Of a stretch of 64,000 nt of DNA, positions 46,945 to 58,820 are shown piece after piece. Under the pieces are notes generated by a model. That model saw only the letters and a program-made list of their open reading frames with translations, had not been told where the DNA came from and did not search any database. Position 1 is the first letter of the stretch, and each line of letters starts with the position of its first letter. The stretch spans positions 1,302,001-1,366,000 of the forward strand of contig JADNRV010000001.1 of the NCBI GenBank assembly GCA_015499995.1, in the 5' to 3' direction. A program made the position numbers and the translations under genes. This DNA comes from Flammula alnicola. Taxonomy: Eukaryota; Basidiomycota; Agaricomycetes; Agaricales; Strophariaceae.

Positions 46945-47291
46945 GTCGGGTGGTATAGCGAGCAGGCGTGGCCTAGCACTGCTAGCTGCTCGTCGTTATT
47001 GGAGATGTGGGGGAAGGGCCCTTGGGCCTCTTGGGCGGAGGGGGGGGAAGGGGAAGGGGAGGGAAATGAAAGAGGAGAAAGAATGGGAGACAAGTCTTAA
47101 TACCGAAAGAGGAAAGACCGGCCCCTGACATAAAGACGCGGCACGCGTGCGACTTTTTTATTCTTACTTCAATGGCTCACATCTCCTCATTCGGCTCTTC
47201 AAAATGTATAGAACTTATTCATGCGCATGGAGGAAAGCATAACAGTGTACATAGCCGGATCCATCGCAAGACACCCCAAGAACTCCATCCT
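46945..47291. other. Intergenic with G/A-rich tract
   Basis: A run of G- and A-rich sequence (about 47025-47100, including GGGGGGGAAGGGGAAGGG) lies between the Rab start and the eS7 3' end. No gene is supported. Confidence 0.5.
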
Positions 47292-48008
47292 TCACTCCTG
47301 CGGCACAACCGGGAACTCGAACACAACATCCTTCCCTGTGAGTCGGCGGTACACAGACGAGAACGAATCCAGCTTGTATTCCAGCGATGTGGCGTCTTTT
47401 GAGTCGAGCAACCTGAACACCGCCCCATTAGGATCATTGACTCGCCCTGACGTGACATTATTCCACTTACACTTTCAAAAGCTTCGAGCCGTCGACGGCA
47501 ACACGAGTCCTCTTGCCGACGATCTCAGTGGGGAAAACAAGATCTTCCAAGATCTTCTCGTGGACGCTGGTCAGGGTGCGGCTGCGGGGCCTCTTCTGCT
47601 TGACGCGCGAGTTACGGGTGGGCTTGCGCAGCATCCGGCGCTGGGCAATGAAGACGACGTGACGGTCAGAGAATTTCTTCTCGAGCTCTCGTGTCAGCCT
47701 AGAATACACCCGATCCATTGTCAATTATCCACCCAATAGCACATTCCATATTCCAATACCCACCTTTGCTGAACCTTGTGGAAAGCCTTCAATTGGGGGA
47801 CGGGCACAAAGATAACGATGGCCTTCTTGCCGCCACGGACATCGACCTCGCGTGCAGCAGAGATTTGGAGAGCGCGGAGCTCGCTTTTGAGTTCGGGGAC
47901 ATTGTTCTCGAGGTCAATCAGGGCCTGGGCGACGCTCTTTTCGGTTTCATCGGGAGGGGTGGTGGGGGCATTGGCGGTGCGGAGAATCTTGTTGGTGATA
48001 GTGGACAT
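47292..48008 (-). CDS. RPS7: Ribosomal protein eS7 (small subunit S7)
   Basis: Three coding exons: 48008-47764, 47698-47471, 47412-47292, giving 197 residues. Family sequence is seen throughout: [100 protein letters not shown] and the end [21 protein letters not shown] donor near 48178, within CTGGTGAGTCG on the minus strand, suggests a leader intron ending just before the ATG, as in many ribosomal protein genes. eS7 is a late small-subunit assembly protein at the 40S solvent side. Confidence 0.96.
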
Positions 48009-49021
48009 CTTGAGGAATAGTGCCCTAGAAAAACCAAAGCACGGCCAGTCAACATCCACATTCCAATCATGCCATCCACCCCATTCCCATCATTCAATCC
48101 TTCGTATTCTTCTTCCAACGTATGCCTTTCCATCCTAGATCCACCCTGGAGCGTGAAAGAGCAGAATTTCGACTCACCAGACCTTTTGACGACGGCGACG
48201 ACGACGAGTAGAGACTTTCTTGATACCGAATCGCCAACTTGGAGTCACAACAAGAGCAAACTTCTTCTCCGGTCGGCCCGGAGAGCCTGCACTCCGGCCG
48301 GCCTGCTGCCACTTTGAGTTTCTGACGTCATCATTCATCCTCTTCATTGACTCGGGACTGCTGGATCGCCGTTATTCAATACACTCGCCATTGACCGCAA
48401 AAGCATGTCACCTACGGCCGATTGCCCCTCCAGCGTCGACGGCCGATTCTAATTCGGAAACAAACGATGGATCAACTAGCATTTGTCCTCGGCATCTTGG
48501 ATTCTGACCTTACGACATGCTCGGACCCGAGTGAAAGGTTGCTTGAAAACAATAGCCATGGAGACTATCAGCTCCGTTTTCAAGCCTGAAGCTCGAAGAT
48601 ACCGTAATTCGAAGAAAATCGTGTCTCCTGACTGTAACTGCTCTTCACCGTCCAGGTTCGTTTACCACACCTCCTTTTGCTCCGTTCTTCGATAGCACGA
48701 GGGTATCCACCGCGCTATCTATCTACTATCATGGATCGGCCTCGGCCACATGTAGACATATGGAATGTAAGAACTGGTAAGAACCGCGCCTGCATGGGTT
48801 TTACTGCTCGCATTTCTCACCTTATCGACCATCCAAGCGATAGCAAGTCAGTTGATATACTCTTGATCCGAATCCTCAGAAAAATATCTCAACAACTCAA
48901 GAATCACGCAACCACAGTGGAGTATGATATATTGATTCATATGTGATAAGGTATTAATGAAAATCCTTGTGACCATAAATACGTTACATGACAGTGAATT
49001 GAGAACGTAATCCCATCCACA
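48009..49021. other. Intergenic, with an unresolved short frame
   Basis: The eS7 leader occupies the left part. A short open frame from ATG 48468 (MDQLAFVLGILDSDLTTCSD) and an overlapping one from 48558 (METISSVFKPEARRYRNSKK) have some protein character. They are not recognised and could not be extended into a gene. Confidence 0.35.
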
Positions 49022-50275
49022 TTAAGATTCTTCCCGTGTTTTCTTATACTCCTCGATCCATTTTGTCTCTACATCACCTTTCGGCATCACAACGAAAGAT
49101 AAGCACCCGTCTTTAATCTGCAGCCCGTCCATTGGCTGCCCCTCCTTAGCTTTGGCCGCTTTGAAGACATCTCGCAACGTCATTTTCTTCCCAACTTTCA
49201 GCAGCCGCTTCCGGTAGGTCGGTGCATACACTACGAGGTTCCCGGAAACGTAGTCGCCCTTCTTATCCCACTCCGGTGGTGGGGATTGTGGTGGAAACAT
49301 GGCTTCTATGTGCGCAGCGAACGTGGTGTCCTCCACGAAATCTGATATGATATCCGATGTCGCATATTGAGGGTACAGGAAGAAGACGGGCAGGATAAGA
49401 GTGGATCCAGTGGGATCCTCGGAGTCAAATGTGGCGCAACTGGCTAACGGACCACCGGGCTTGTTGAAGATGATAAGATTACGGTCCTGAAAACGTGTGT
49501 GTGGATTTATGATGCTCGCGGGAGAGGAATTTGCTTAGTCTTACCCGGAGTGCGATTTTCATAGCCAGCTTGGCTTCTTCTTCTTTTCGTATTCGCTCTT
49601 GCTTCTCTCGCTCCTTTAGTTCCGTTTCTGCTTTCAATTTCAGACACGTTCTTGGACGGTCTTGACTCCTGCGTTGTTGGGTCGTATGAAAGACAACGGC
49701 TGCAACAGTCCAGAGCCTCTTCATATCGTCCAAGCGATATAAGGCAAGTGCCGAGCGATAAACGCTTTTGAAGACTTGTCGTTGATAGAGAGCGCTTTCG
49801 AGCAGTCTCGCAGAACTGATCCATAGTTTTCTGTTGATAATAGGATAAATATACTTTCACGATACAGTGGAGAAAGTTAGGTTTACGGAGTTCCAGGTTC
49901 ATGCAGCTCTATTACACAGCAGCGCTTCGAGAACGGCGTGATCTGTCGGTTTCGCGTCGACACCTTGGGTATAGAACCCAATGGCCTCGCGATATCGTTT
50001 GCCCCTGAAGTATTCGTTCCCTTGATCTTTAAAATTCTGCGCGATCTCTAGGCGGAATGAGCGTGGCTTACGATCGACGTGCGGTCAAATGCTCACCCAC
50101 CATCCGGAGTTCCTTCGTAGATCAGACTTTGGAGAGCAGAGAGGGCTGGGTCTTGACTCTCATCTTCTGGAAGAGTTTTCATGAACAACGGCATCGAATC
50201 GAAGGCCGCGAGTGCCTCTCTTCTGTTGGTCTCGCCTTGGGGCAGGCCCTGCGACGGGTGACACCATTTCTGAGA
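49022..50275 (-). CDS. TTC4/Cns1-like TPR co-chaperone, frame broken several times
   Basis: The order of exons is normal: LDSMPLFMKTLPEDES-type start region near 50230-50093, TPR1 (NFKDQGNEYFRGKRYREAIG) at 50046-49915, TPR2-3 (GSVLRDCSKALSINDKSSKA; LGRYEEALDCCSRCLSYD) at 49846-49670, a charged helix (KEREKQERIRKEEEAKLAMK), and the C-terminal wheel domain from 49486 (LIIFNKPGGPLASCATFDSE to the stop at 49022). Family members bind Hsp90 and Hsp70, and Cns1 is essential in yeast. Reading it through needs single-base corrections near 50215, 49913, 49765, 49750 and 49640, all consistent with one missing base. This means either a young pseudogene or sequence errors; the surrounding splice sites are intact. 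Confidence 0.7.
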
Positions 50276-50520
50276 AAATGTTTTAAGAAAAATTCGATGT
50301 TGAGACGTAGAAGGTCGACTCGAGAAAACCAATTTGGTGAGCGTCAACGACTCAGAAAATCTTAATAGACGCCGGGACTATCGGACCGGGCGGGTACCTT
50401 ACGGGTAATGCGGCCAGAAATGGCCCGCTGCTACATAGAAGACTCCTTAGAACTTGCCCCAGACTGCCCTTCATCGGATGAGCTTCTCGTTTTTCTTGCT
50501 CTCGTGGATTTAAAGTCGTT
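50276..50520. promoter_or_regulatory. Probable divergent promoter, TTC4-like / L2HGDH
   Basis: The two genes start back to back about 245 bp apart. No TATA box or named motif is evident. Shared control is inferred from the spacing only. Confidence 0.35.
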
Positions 50521-52173
50521 ATGCGCGCGATAAAGGGTCTTACCAGGGCTTTGAACGACAGCGGAAGGTTCAAATACAAGGTTAGAATCTTGCTTCCCTC
50601 CGCTCTTCAGCAAACCATGAACGTTCTGTTCTGATTGGCCCCGCAGGACCCAGAATCTGTCGTGGACTACGTGATAGTGGGTGGAGGTGGGTGATTTCAT
50701 CCTGGGATGTACGTAGAGCCGGAATTCTAGCCTGTACTAGGTGTCGTAGGGCTGGCGATCGCCCAACGTTTGTCGCAACGTTTCCCATCCAAATCAACGT
50801 TTCTTCTCGAAAGACACACACGAGCGGGGGAGGAAACGAGGTGCGCATGCTAAGAATCTACACATTTCTATATGCTAAGATGGAAGACCAGTTCTCGTAA
50901 TTCGGAGGTCATCCACTCAGGTAGGCGTGCTCGTGCTTCTTTGCTGGACGTCTGGCGAATCTACGCAGGTCTTTATTACCCTCCGGCATCGCTCAAAACA
51001 CGCGTATGTCTTCGTGGCCGCGACTTGATGTACGAACGCTGCAAAGCGTATAATATCCCATACAAACAGGTCGGGAAACTGGTGGTAGCCACAAAGGATC
51101 AGCGACCCTACGTCGAAGGTCTCCATGCTAAATCTCTGAAACTCGATTGGCCAGCACACTCTCCGACCGCTGGAGCCCGTGAAGACCTTGTGCTGCCAAC
51201 AAGACTACTTTCCAGGGAAGAGATTAGAGAGATGGACCCAGACCTGTCCGAGGACATTGTAGCCGCCCTGTGGTGTCCTAAAACGGGGATTGTAGATTCC
51301 CATTCTTTCATGGAAAGTTTGGAGAAAGATATCCTGGATTCAGAAGGAGGGGAACTCGTTTTTGCGTCAGAGGTTGTCAGAATTGACCCATACCGGAAGT
51401 CAGCGGCGGCCGAGGGCGGGGCGGGAGTAATGGCAGCTGAAGACGGCTGGGTGGTGCAGGCCGCGTCGGAAGGAGAAGGGTATGCCATACTGGCGCGTAA
51501 CCTCATCAACGCGACAGGCCTCTCTAGTGCTATGGTTCTCAATTCCTTCCTGCCAAGGGAGAAGAGAATACCCATGCTTTACGCCAGAGGTTCATATGCC
51601 TCGTATCATGGTCCAGGGGTCTCCAATGTTAAGCACCTTATCTATCCATGTCCTCATACTGGAACCAACACCCACGCATTCGAGTCATTGGGTACCCATT
51701 TGACATTGGATCTACGGGGGAAAATACGCTTTGGGCCTGATATCGAATGGATAGATCCATCAGAATCAGAAATAAAGGGCACTGAGGATGACGCTGATTT
51801 CTGGACGAAACACCTTATTCCAGACGATACCAGACTCCCTGATATCCACCAAGCAGTTACGAGCTATTTACCGGGGGTTGCGTTGGAGGGTTTGCAGCCG
51901 GATTACGTTGGTATCAGACCCAAACTCATACCTCCTGGAGGAGGCTTCCAGGACTTCCTCATCAGGACCGATTACCCGAGTGCAGACGCGGAAAGGAACC
52001 ATGACAATCTCATGGTCAGCTTACTTGGCATAGAGTCCCCAGGCCTGACTTCGAGTCTTGCCATTGCCGAGATGGTTGTTGAGGACGTGTTGGCAGACGA
52101 CGTAGATGCTAGCCGTAGATGTAGAAGGAAATGCATATTTCGATTGCGAGAGACGAGGTGCAAAATAAAGTAA
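50521..52173 (+). CDS. L-2-hydroxyglutarate dehydrogenase, FAD-dependent, mitochondrial
   Basis: Five exons: 50521-50580, 50647-50686, 50741-50840, 50892-50920, 50969-52173. They give 477 residues in phase. The dinucleotide-binding motif is assembled across an intron: DYVIVGGGVVGLAIAQRLSQ. Then come STFLLERHTRAGEETSSRNS, EVIHSGLYYPPASLKTRVCL and RGRDLMYERCKAYNIPYKQV, diagnostic of L2HGDH. Later motifs are CPKTGIVDSHSFMESLEKDI and PDYVGIRPKLIPPGGGFQDF. The short Arg-rich start (MRAIKGLTRALNDSGRFKYK) could be a mitochondrial presequence. The enzyme oxidises the stray metabolite L-2-hydroxyglutarate to 2-oxoglutarate. The stop is 3 nt from the stop of the convergent NDUFA12 gene. Confidence 0.92.
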
Positions 52174-52176
52174 CGT

Positions 52177-52818
52177 CTATACGCGAGGTTTCACTTTAGG
52201 CTCCCATGCGTTAATTTTGGGAACAACTGTGTTGTATGGCTTGTAAGCTCCTCGGGTACCAGTCAAGTTCTCGATGTAGGGCTGGACGAGCAGGATCGTT
52301 AGTTCAAACGACAAGGGTGCGTTAGATGCCATAACGTACCGCCTTCCATGGAGGGGACAAGTTCTGCATAACGGCGTCGTTTGTTGGGGGCTCGGTTCGA
52401 ATATGAGAAATCCATGAATGCCATTCCGGAGGGACTTGTGTCGCATTGAAGTCATGCTGCATGCATTGTGGTCAGCCTGGTCGCGACACGGCAGAATTTA
52501 TGCATGGCGAACCTGTGCGAAGTCAACCCATCGGTGACGACCTAGGTGAAAGCTGGTCAACTCGCGCATCTGAGACGGAAAAGGACCAAGAAAATACCTG
52601 GAATCTCCTCTTCCGCGTTCCTGTTTTCGAAATACCTGTTTCCAAACCTAGAAACGAGAGATGTTCAGCTTCACGATTGCCCCACCCGAAAGTCCCGACG
52701 TACTGATCCTTCCCAATGTAGGTTCCGGATTTGGCGTCACCGATGTACTGCATTTGCCTCCACCATTCCCGTAGGCCACACGACGCATACTTCGGATCGT
52801 CCGAGCCAATGAAACCAT
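52177..52818 (-). CDS. Complex I subunit NDUFA12 (B17.2)
   Basis: Six exons: about 52818-52704, 52647-52598, 52541-52513, 52456-52340, 52281-52177, with a small first-exon problem. Family sequence is nearly complete: GLREWWRQMQYIGDAKSGTY, then FGNRYFENRNAEEEIPGRHR, WVDFAQHDFNATQVPPEWHS, WISHIRTEPPTNDAVMQNLS and APYIENLTGTRGAYKPYNTV. From the expected start (MVSLARTIRSMRRV) one base is missing at a G run near 52780 before GLREWW. Otherwise an in-frame ATG at 52957 would give an unusual N-terminus. The subunit sits in the peripheral arm of mitochondrial NADH dehydrogenase. Confidence 0.88.
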
Positions 52819-55741
52819 GATGTCGTCTTGAGCTATAAGCGGGTTGACTTGGAAGGGAGCAGAGCGTTGTTTGACCAAGTTTGTTTGGGAAGTCGTTCAC
52901 GCACCAGTGACTCTGACAATTACTGCTTCCATCCATCATCGATGTTCGCACTGGCAAATAACTCGGCTCATAACTAGGGCAGCCATCTACTGAGTACTAC
53001 GCATAGTCATGAGCATCTCTTTAGACTGGCAAAAGAAATTTTCTCCTTGCGGAAAGGCCTCTCGTGGTGGCATCGGACTGGGATGGCCAACTCGCAATCT
53101 GGCTGGCGATCATGTAATATTCACGCCATTGCGATCGTGGTTTAGCAGAAGCAGTCAGCCTAGCCTTCATATTCTATTCATATCTTCGCCAACTTCTGCC
53201 CCGCGGTCTGCCTCCCTCACTAGCGTCTATTTCCTCGCCTACGAGTTTTCCACACCCGCCATTCTGAAGCAGCTGGAAATTCTTTGTCTTAGCGAAATGA
53301 CACTCGTAACCTTCTTATTCTTCTGCTTCCAATACCTCTGCGATCTATCCTTGCTCCTTTCTGGCGCACTTATGTTACTTTTCTTTTACCTCGCATATGT
53401 CCCGGCGAGTTTGGAAAAACGGAGCCGTCATTTTTGGACGTGAAGCAGTTCCTAAAATCGTTTTACGTGGTCCGTTCTCTGTTATCTTCGACCTCTGCCC
53501 TCTGATCCCGAGCATCCTAGACGACCAAGGAGTGCAGACCGACGTTGCTTTGGCTCTTGGGACAAGATAGGAGACTCTTTCGCGGATGGCGATGAAGCCC
53601 AGATCAGCTTTCTCTTGGTATGTTGCTTAATGTTTGATTCCTTTTTCACATATGTTGAATAATAATAAAATATTCCTCAAAGGTTCCTCTGATATTTCCG
53701 ACTGTGATATCAACCCCTCTACCAACTTCGATCGTTTGAAAGCTCAGAGCAAGAAACCATTCAGGCCTTGGTTGAAAACCGCCGCCGAATGGTGCAAAGA
53801 AGCTGTAAGTCCTGTCCACGGTTTTTCTCCTTAATGTTGATTCTAATGTGTTCAAAACAGCTGCTGCGCGAGTTAGGAAGGAACGTGTGAAGCGTGCTCA
53901 TGCAGTTCTAAAGGTTCGACATTGTCGCACTTGAATGTGGAATGTTCGTCTGTTATTCCCTTAATCTATCATGAAACTTTCTTTCTTCACTCTCTGTATC
54001 AACTGGACTTGGAAGACTTGGTGCTTAAGGGGACAATTGAAACAGGGATATTGTTAGTCTCCTGAGACGCTATAACATCGACATCATGTCAGAAGAATTG
54101 GTTGGATACCTGGGGCCAGTAAAGTAGCGCGCGTTGCAAGTATCGCGAATGGTATTGGTTGCCCTTGACTTACTCATTCGGATAATCTCGGAGTAATTCC
54201 TTGTCCAGGTAATGTACAGTCAAAAAATCTTCATGGGAACATGCCGTAATTTAATATTGTATATGATAGGTCGACCTGAAGCATCTAGACCTTGTCTTGA
54301 TCGCAAGATGCTTTCTTCTATAACAAGGACAACGAGACGACCCGCCAAGGATTGCATGGAGAGCATTCTTTTCTTGCATGCTTACACAAGCGACTTCGAC
54401 GAGCAACTACAGAAACGAAGACAAGTGCTCAATGTTCCACGCTGAATTGGCTGGCTACATAAGTAGCTGGACAAGGGTCTTAGCTCATACAAGATTTACG
54501 GAGCTTGAATGATGTTTCAATTACGACTTTATCACGCTCGTCGCTCGTCGCACTGTTTCATCGACACACAAACTTTATATGTCGGTGTCCCCTTTGCTGT
54601 AAGAATCTGGGATTTGGAAACACCGGCGTCGTTCACCGGCGGTGTCGACGGCGGCAACCCCGAAGATGACCTAAGCCTTCCATAAGCCTTGTCGGCAGAT
54701 CGGCAGATGTCCAATTTGGCGTCGCGTGGTTCCGTCAGCCGCCCGCTTCGCCCTGCCCGCACAGCGCTTGTAGATTTGGACGTTCAGCGGGCGCTTTAAT
54801 TGTTCTCGCATATAGAAAAGTTTCCTCTCCAATGTAGTAATGTAGCTTCAGTGTCAATGTCATTTTAATTTTTTAGTATGTTTCGTAAACTTTAAGAGCA
54901 TAAAACCAAAAACGGACTGTGATACTACCCAAGCTGCAACCCGCCCATCCATCGCTCGGGCCTCCAAATGCTCAGTGCACTTCTTAAACTTCCCATCATA
55001 CTAAAAAACTACCTTGCTATGTTCTTAACATAATTCTACCACAAAAAGCAAAGCGTCTGCGGCGGCAGAAGCTGTCATAAATCACAATTGAGATTATATT
55101 TTTCCATTCCATTTGATATAAAATAAATATACCAACTACAAACATAGTTATTTAATATAAATATATTGGCTCTAGTACCTCTATCTCTGCTCTATGATGC
55201 TTTGATATCTACTGGTCATCGTTTGCAACGACGAACTCACGCATCCTGGCGGGGACACGTGCCGCGGTGTTTGCCGCCGGTGTTTGATGGCGTCGTCACC
55301 GCCGGTGTTTCCAATATACGGATGCCCTCCCTTTGCTTGAGTCTAAAAACCGACATATGATCTACTTGCCGCATTAGGAATACCTCACACTCACGACCGC
55401 ACAGATTGTGACGCCGGCTCTGTTGCTGGTTCTGTAAATCTGTGATGGCCGTTCCCATGGAACATGGTACTGATTGGCATGACCTTCACGAGCTGGATGC
55501 GTACGTGAGTAGCGAATCACAGTGGAGGGTTGAGACTGGCGTGGGTTCATGTCATATGTAATAGAGTCAATCTGGGCAGACATGGCATTGTTCTGCATTG
55601 TTCTCACTACTTTCCGTTATCTTCCATTTCGTCGCTCTGGTAGCCTTGTTTTTCGTTCGTTGGAGGGGCTGAAGCAGGCTTCAACGCCGATCCTGCTGGT
55701 ACATCTGCTTTATATCTCTTGATTTAGGGGGTCTGGGCGAT
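52819..55741. other. Long gene-poor stretch
   Basis: I see no recognisable gene in 2.9 kb. Frames at 53009-53443 and 53634-53834 have moderate protein character (NFDRLKAQSKKPFRPWLKTA) but no family. 54.8-55.2 kb is strongly AT-rich. An inverted-repeat pair at 54577-55358 is listed separately. Confidence 0.45.
54577..55358. repeat. Inverted-repeat pair, possible 782-bp MITE
   Basis: The left arm starts ATATGTCGGT (54577) and includes GGAAACACCGGCG and GGCGGTGTCGACGGCGGC to about 54656. The right arm, read on the minus strand from 55358, starts ATATGTCGGT and includes GGAAACACCGGCGGTGACG and CACCGGCGGC. The arms are about 80 bp, imperfect and GC-rich, around an AT-rich centre. No target-site duplication was identified, so the element type is open. 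Confidence 0.55.
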
Positions 55742-57437
55742 ATGTCTTCCCTCAATGAAAGCGTCGGTGCGTTATGTCGGATTTTTTTCTCCAAGAGCAA
55801 CAGTCTAACTTCGCTGCAGACAACGCGGGCGGACTGCCGGTGAATATTGTGAAGGGCACGCACAGTCAATTGATACTTTTCTTGGTATTCAATATGTGGC
55901 CCTCCCATTTCGGCCTTCCGGCGTTGCTCGCGATTGTTCTGCTTTCAAAACGGGTGAAGCGTCATCCGACATTCGTTAATTTCGCGGTCGCATTTATTAT
56001 TATTGGCTTGTGAGTGGGTTGAAAATCTGTCACTAAACTAATGCTTACCGCACTCGTAGTTCGTCAAGTTTACTGTGAGCGTCGTTAGACTTTCAACAGA
56101 AACGTGAATATCGAAGGTTAACCAGCTTATCATCTCAGAGTGTATGCTGGAAGAACAACTGGACCAGAGCCATCACGCATGTTATGTCTGCTTCAAGCCT
56201 CGTTGCTCTATGGGATGCCCTCCATGTATGTCTTGAAATGTGCGTTGTGAATGATGGCACACTTACCAAAGATTCAGCGCGTCAACTGCAGCCTTGAGTC
56301 TTGTCTTACAGGCAAGAGATTCTCATATGCGATCAATCATTGTTGATGAGCTAACATCACCCTTTAGATGTTCTTCATGATCAAAGCAGCATATGATGGC
56401 GTGAAATATCTTGACGGAGATCATATCATCCGGCTCTGGCTCGTGCGTGTATGCATTTACTCTTGATCGAGGATCATCTAACGAGCGGACGTTGACAGAT
56501 GTTGGTCGGGCCCTATGTCGCCTTTTTTACCAGTATTTTGGCCACAGCAGTTGTGAGTCCCATATGTTCTTCTGCTAAGTCTACTTTGCATATCTACTTT
56601 GCAATGTTTAGATTGGAGCAGCAAACCCGTCGAGGGTGTCGCGAAGTCGACGCTTCTTCTACTGCTCGCTCGAGTCGTTGCCTCTGTAGGTTTTCATCCA
56701 TACAAATGATATACCTATCTGATTCGTCCTCCCCCCTTTCCTATCCCTTTCCAGAACAAACACTCTCACAATTTTCTCTGCGATCATACTTATGTCCACA
56801 TTCATTATGATGGGTACGTGATGGTATCAGCTAGGTCACCGGATTTTCTATCAGCTCAACTTTTCTTTAGTATGGACGTTGGTACTTCTATATCGACGTG
56901 TAAAACTGGCCAGAATGCATGGTCCACACGCACCATGGACAGTTGACGTTGACCTCAGCTTTCCATACCGGATCATGGTTTTTGGATTGTATATCATTGT
57001 TTCTCTAAGGTCAGAATACTTTGCCCTAATCTCCATCATGTGGGCTATCGTTTTAAACAAACTTGATAGCTTGAGTCTGCTGTCAATCCAATCCCCATCG
57101 AGCCCTGTTCCGGACCTCGTTATTGCATCAGGTATGTGCCCAGCAATTACAACCGAAATACGTATGCTCAGTAGTAAACCATCGCGTCAGCTGCTACGGG
57201 GTTCATACTTGTATTTGGAACGCAGGCTGTAAGGATTTTCCCGAGTTTCAAAGGTCAGGACTCTTATTGACTTCTATATAGGATATCCTGCGTGTCCTTT
57301 GTTTTTGGAAACCGCCAAAGCCTCACGAAGTGTCGGAAAGCTTCCATCTCGATTTAAAGGACGCATTCGAAGATAAAGCAAGCCTAAGGCGGAGTGGTTC
57401 AGATAAACCTCTTCCACCCAGACCTTTTCCAGCATAG
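55742..57437 (+). CDS. Fungal seven-transmembrane orphan receptor-like protein
   Basis: Thirteen exons: 55742-55766, 55820-56009, 56060-56074, 56139-56225, 56278-56311, 56368-56442, 56499-56552, 56612-56685, 56755-56813, 56871-57009, 57070-57131, 57191-57228, 57282-57437. Every junction is in phase, giving 335 residues. Exon 3 has 15 nt; the intron after exon 5 has a GC donor (CAG|GCAAGA). Hydrophobic segments: QLILFLVFNMWPSHFGLPAL, FVNFAVAFIIIGFSSSLLVY, MLCLLQASLLYGMPS, LALSLVLQMFFMIKA-type, LVGPYVAFFTSILATAVIGA, TLTIFSAIILMSTFIMMVWT, IMVFGLYIIVSLSLSLLSIQ. The C-terminal cytoplasmic tail is charged and ends LPPRPFPA. From memory it matches a large agaricomycete 7TM family without known ligand. 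A signalling role is inferred. Confidence 0.85.
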
Positions 57438-57777
57438 TCATCGCGTTCTCTTTTTCCGTTCTTTCGTCGCTCGTTCAAACTTCAATTGTATAATAAGTAT
57501 GTGGCACGCATTGATTGCGCAAATTGGGCTCGAGAAGGCCGGGTAGTGGTGGCTGGCATGTATAATATTTTGTAGCCATATTAATGGGATAGAGGTTGCC
57601 TGTAATCGAGTTAAAATTGAATAGCAGCTTCGTCGATTGAAGGCAGAACGAAGAGAGTATCCGGAGTTTTAAATAAATAAAAGTATCCGGAAGCTGCTGG
57701 ACATCAAACCACAACAAGATCTCAAATTTCTGCGCACGAAGTTTCGGGAAGCACCAAGTCGCGTTATTATTCTACTC
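57438..57777. other. Intergenic / promoter of bL12m
   Basis: No gene. The left half should hold the receptor 3' end, and the right half the promoter of the mitochondrial ribosomal gene. Confidence 0.45.
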
Positions 57778-58641
57778 ATGGCTGTAAGTTGACAGCATGC
57801 TCCCCTTTCTCTCATTTTCCTGACTCTTCCTTATCTCAGAGTCGTTGTCCTTCTGCTCTCCGGGCGCTTCCGCGGACCACATTTTCTGTTCGGTACGTGT
57901 GCACGTTCCCAATAAATTCGATCCGCGTTTGACCAACCATTTCCTTCCGTAGTTGCTCGAGGACAGCTATTTCCGCACGATGGCTGGCAACGGCGGCCGA
58001 GGCCACCAAGTCTACACCACCACCCCCTCCGCCTGCTGCAAAGACGTCAAGTGACCCGACCGTAACACGTATCGTCGATGACATTTCGGGGTTGACATTG
58101 CTTCAAGCAGCGGACCTCGTCACTCTGTTGAAGGTATGTATGCAAATAGGAATGTTGTAAAGATACCTCTGACGTGTTTTGTATTGCCTAGACACGGCTT
58201 AACATCCAAGAAGTTGCAATGCCGGCCGCTGCTCCTGCTCCTGCTGCTGGTCAAGCTGCTGCACCCGCGTCTGATGAACCTGCTGCTGTATGTTCTGTTC
58301 TTCTATTCATATCCGCCTCCTGCTGACTTGGCTTCTAGGAAAAACCAAAGGAGAAGACTGTCTTCAATGTCAAACTTGAATCTTTCGACGCTGGCTCTAA
58401 GCCAAAGGTCATCCGAGAAGTCAAGGCTCTCGTGCCCAACCTCACACTGATGGATGTGCGTTCTCAATTCCGTTCTGTCCCGGCTCCTCCGTTTGCTGAC
58501 CCACATTTTCTAACAAACCCATAGGCTAAGAAGTTCGTCGAGTCAGTACCAAAAATACTGAAGGAGAACCTGTCAAAGGAGGACGCCGAGAAACTGCAAA
58601 AAGTTTTCGAGGGCATCGGTGCTGTGGTCAAACTAGAGTAA
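57778..58641 (+). CDS. Mitochondrial ribosomal protein bL12m
   Basis: Six exons: 57778-57783, 57840-57892, 57953-58133, 58192-58287, 58339-58455, 58525-58641, giving 189 residues. The start MASRCPSALRALPRTTFSVR is a typical mitochondrial presequence. Then come the N-terminal dimerisation domain (VDDISGLTLLQAADLVTLLK), the Ala-rich hinge (MPAAAPAPAAGQAAAPA) and the C-terminal domain EKTVFNVKLESFDAGSKPKV, IREVKALVPNLTLMDAKKFV and AEKLQKVFEGIGAVVKLE. It forms the flexible stalk that recruits translation factors to the mitochondrial ribosome. Exon 1 is only six nt (ATG GCT). Confidence 0.95.
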
Positions 58642-58820
58642 TATATCCACTTAATATGCATTGCACACAGTTGCAAAAACAATAATATATTGGAAAATAG
58701 TTTTTCGACTACAAGCAAGTTACGGATACAAAATGGCGGGCAAAGAGCGGAATAATAATGCGGTGAAGAAATAAAGCCCCAATGAAAGTCGATATGGGTG
58801 AGTCAAGTGTCCTTAAACGC

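Noticed and set aside
57475..57717. 80-codon minus-strand frame upstream of bL12m
   Set aside because: Short, promoter-proximal and without family resemblance.
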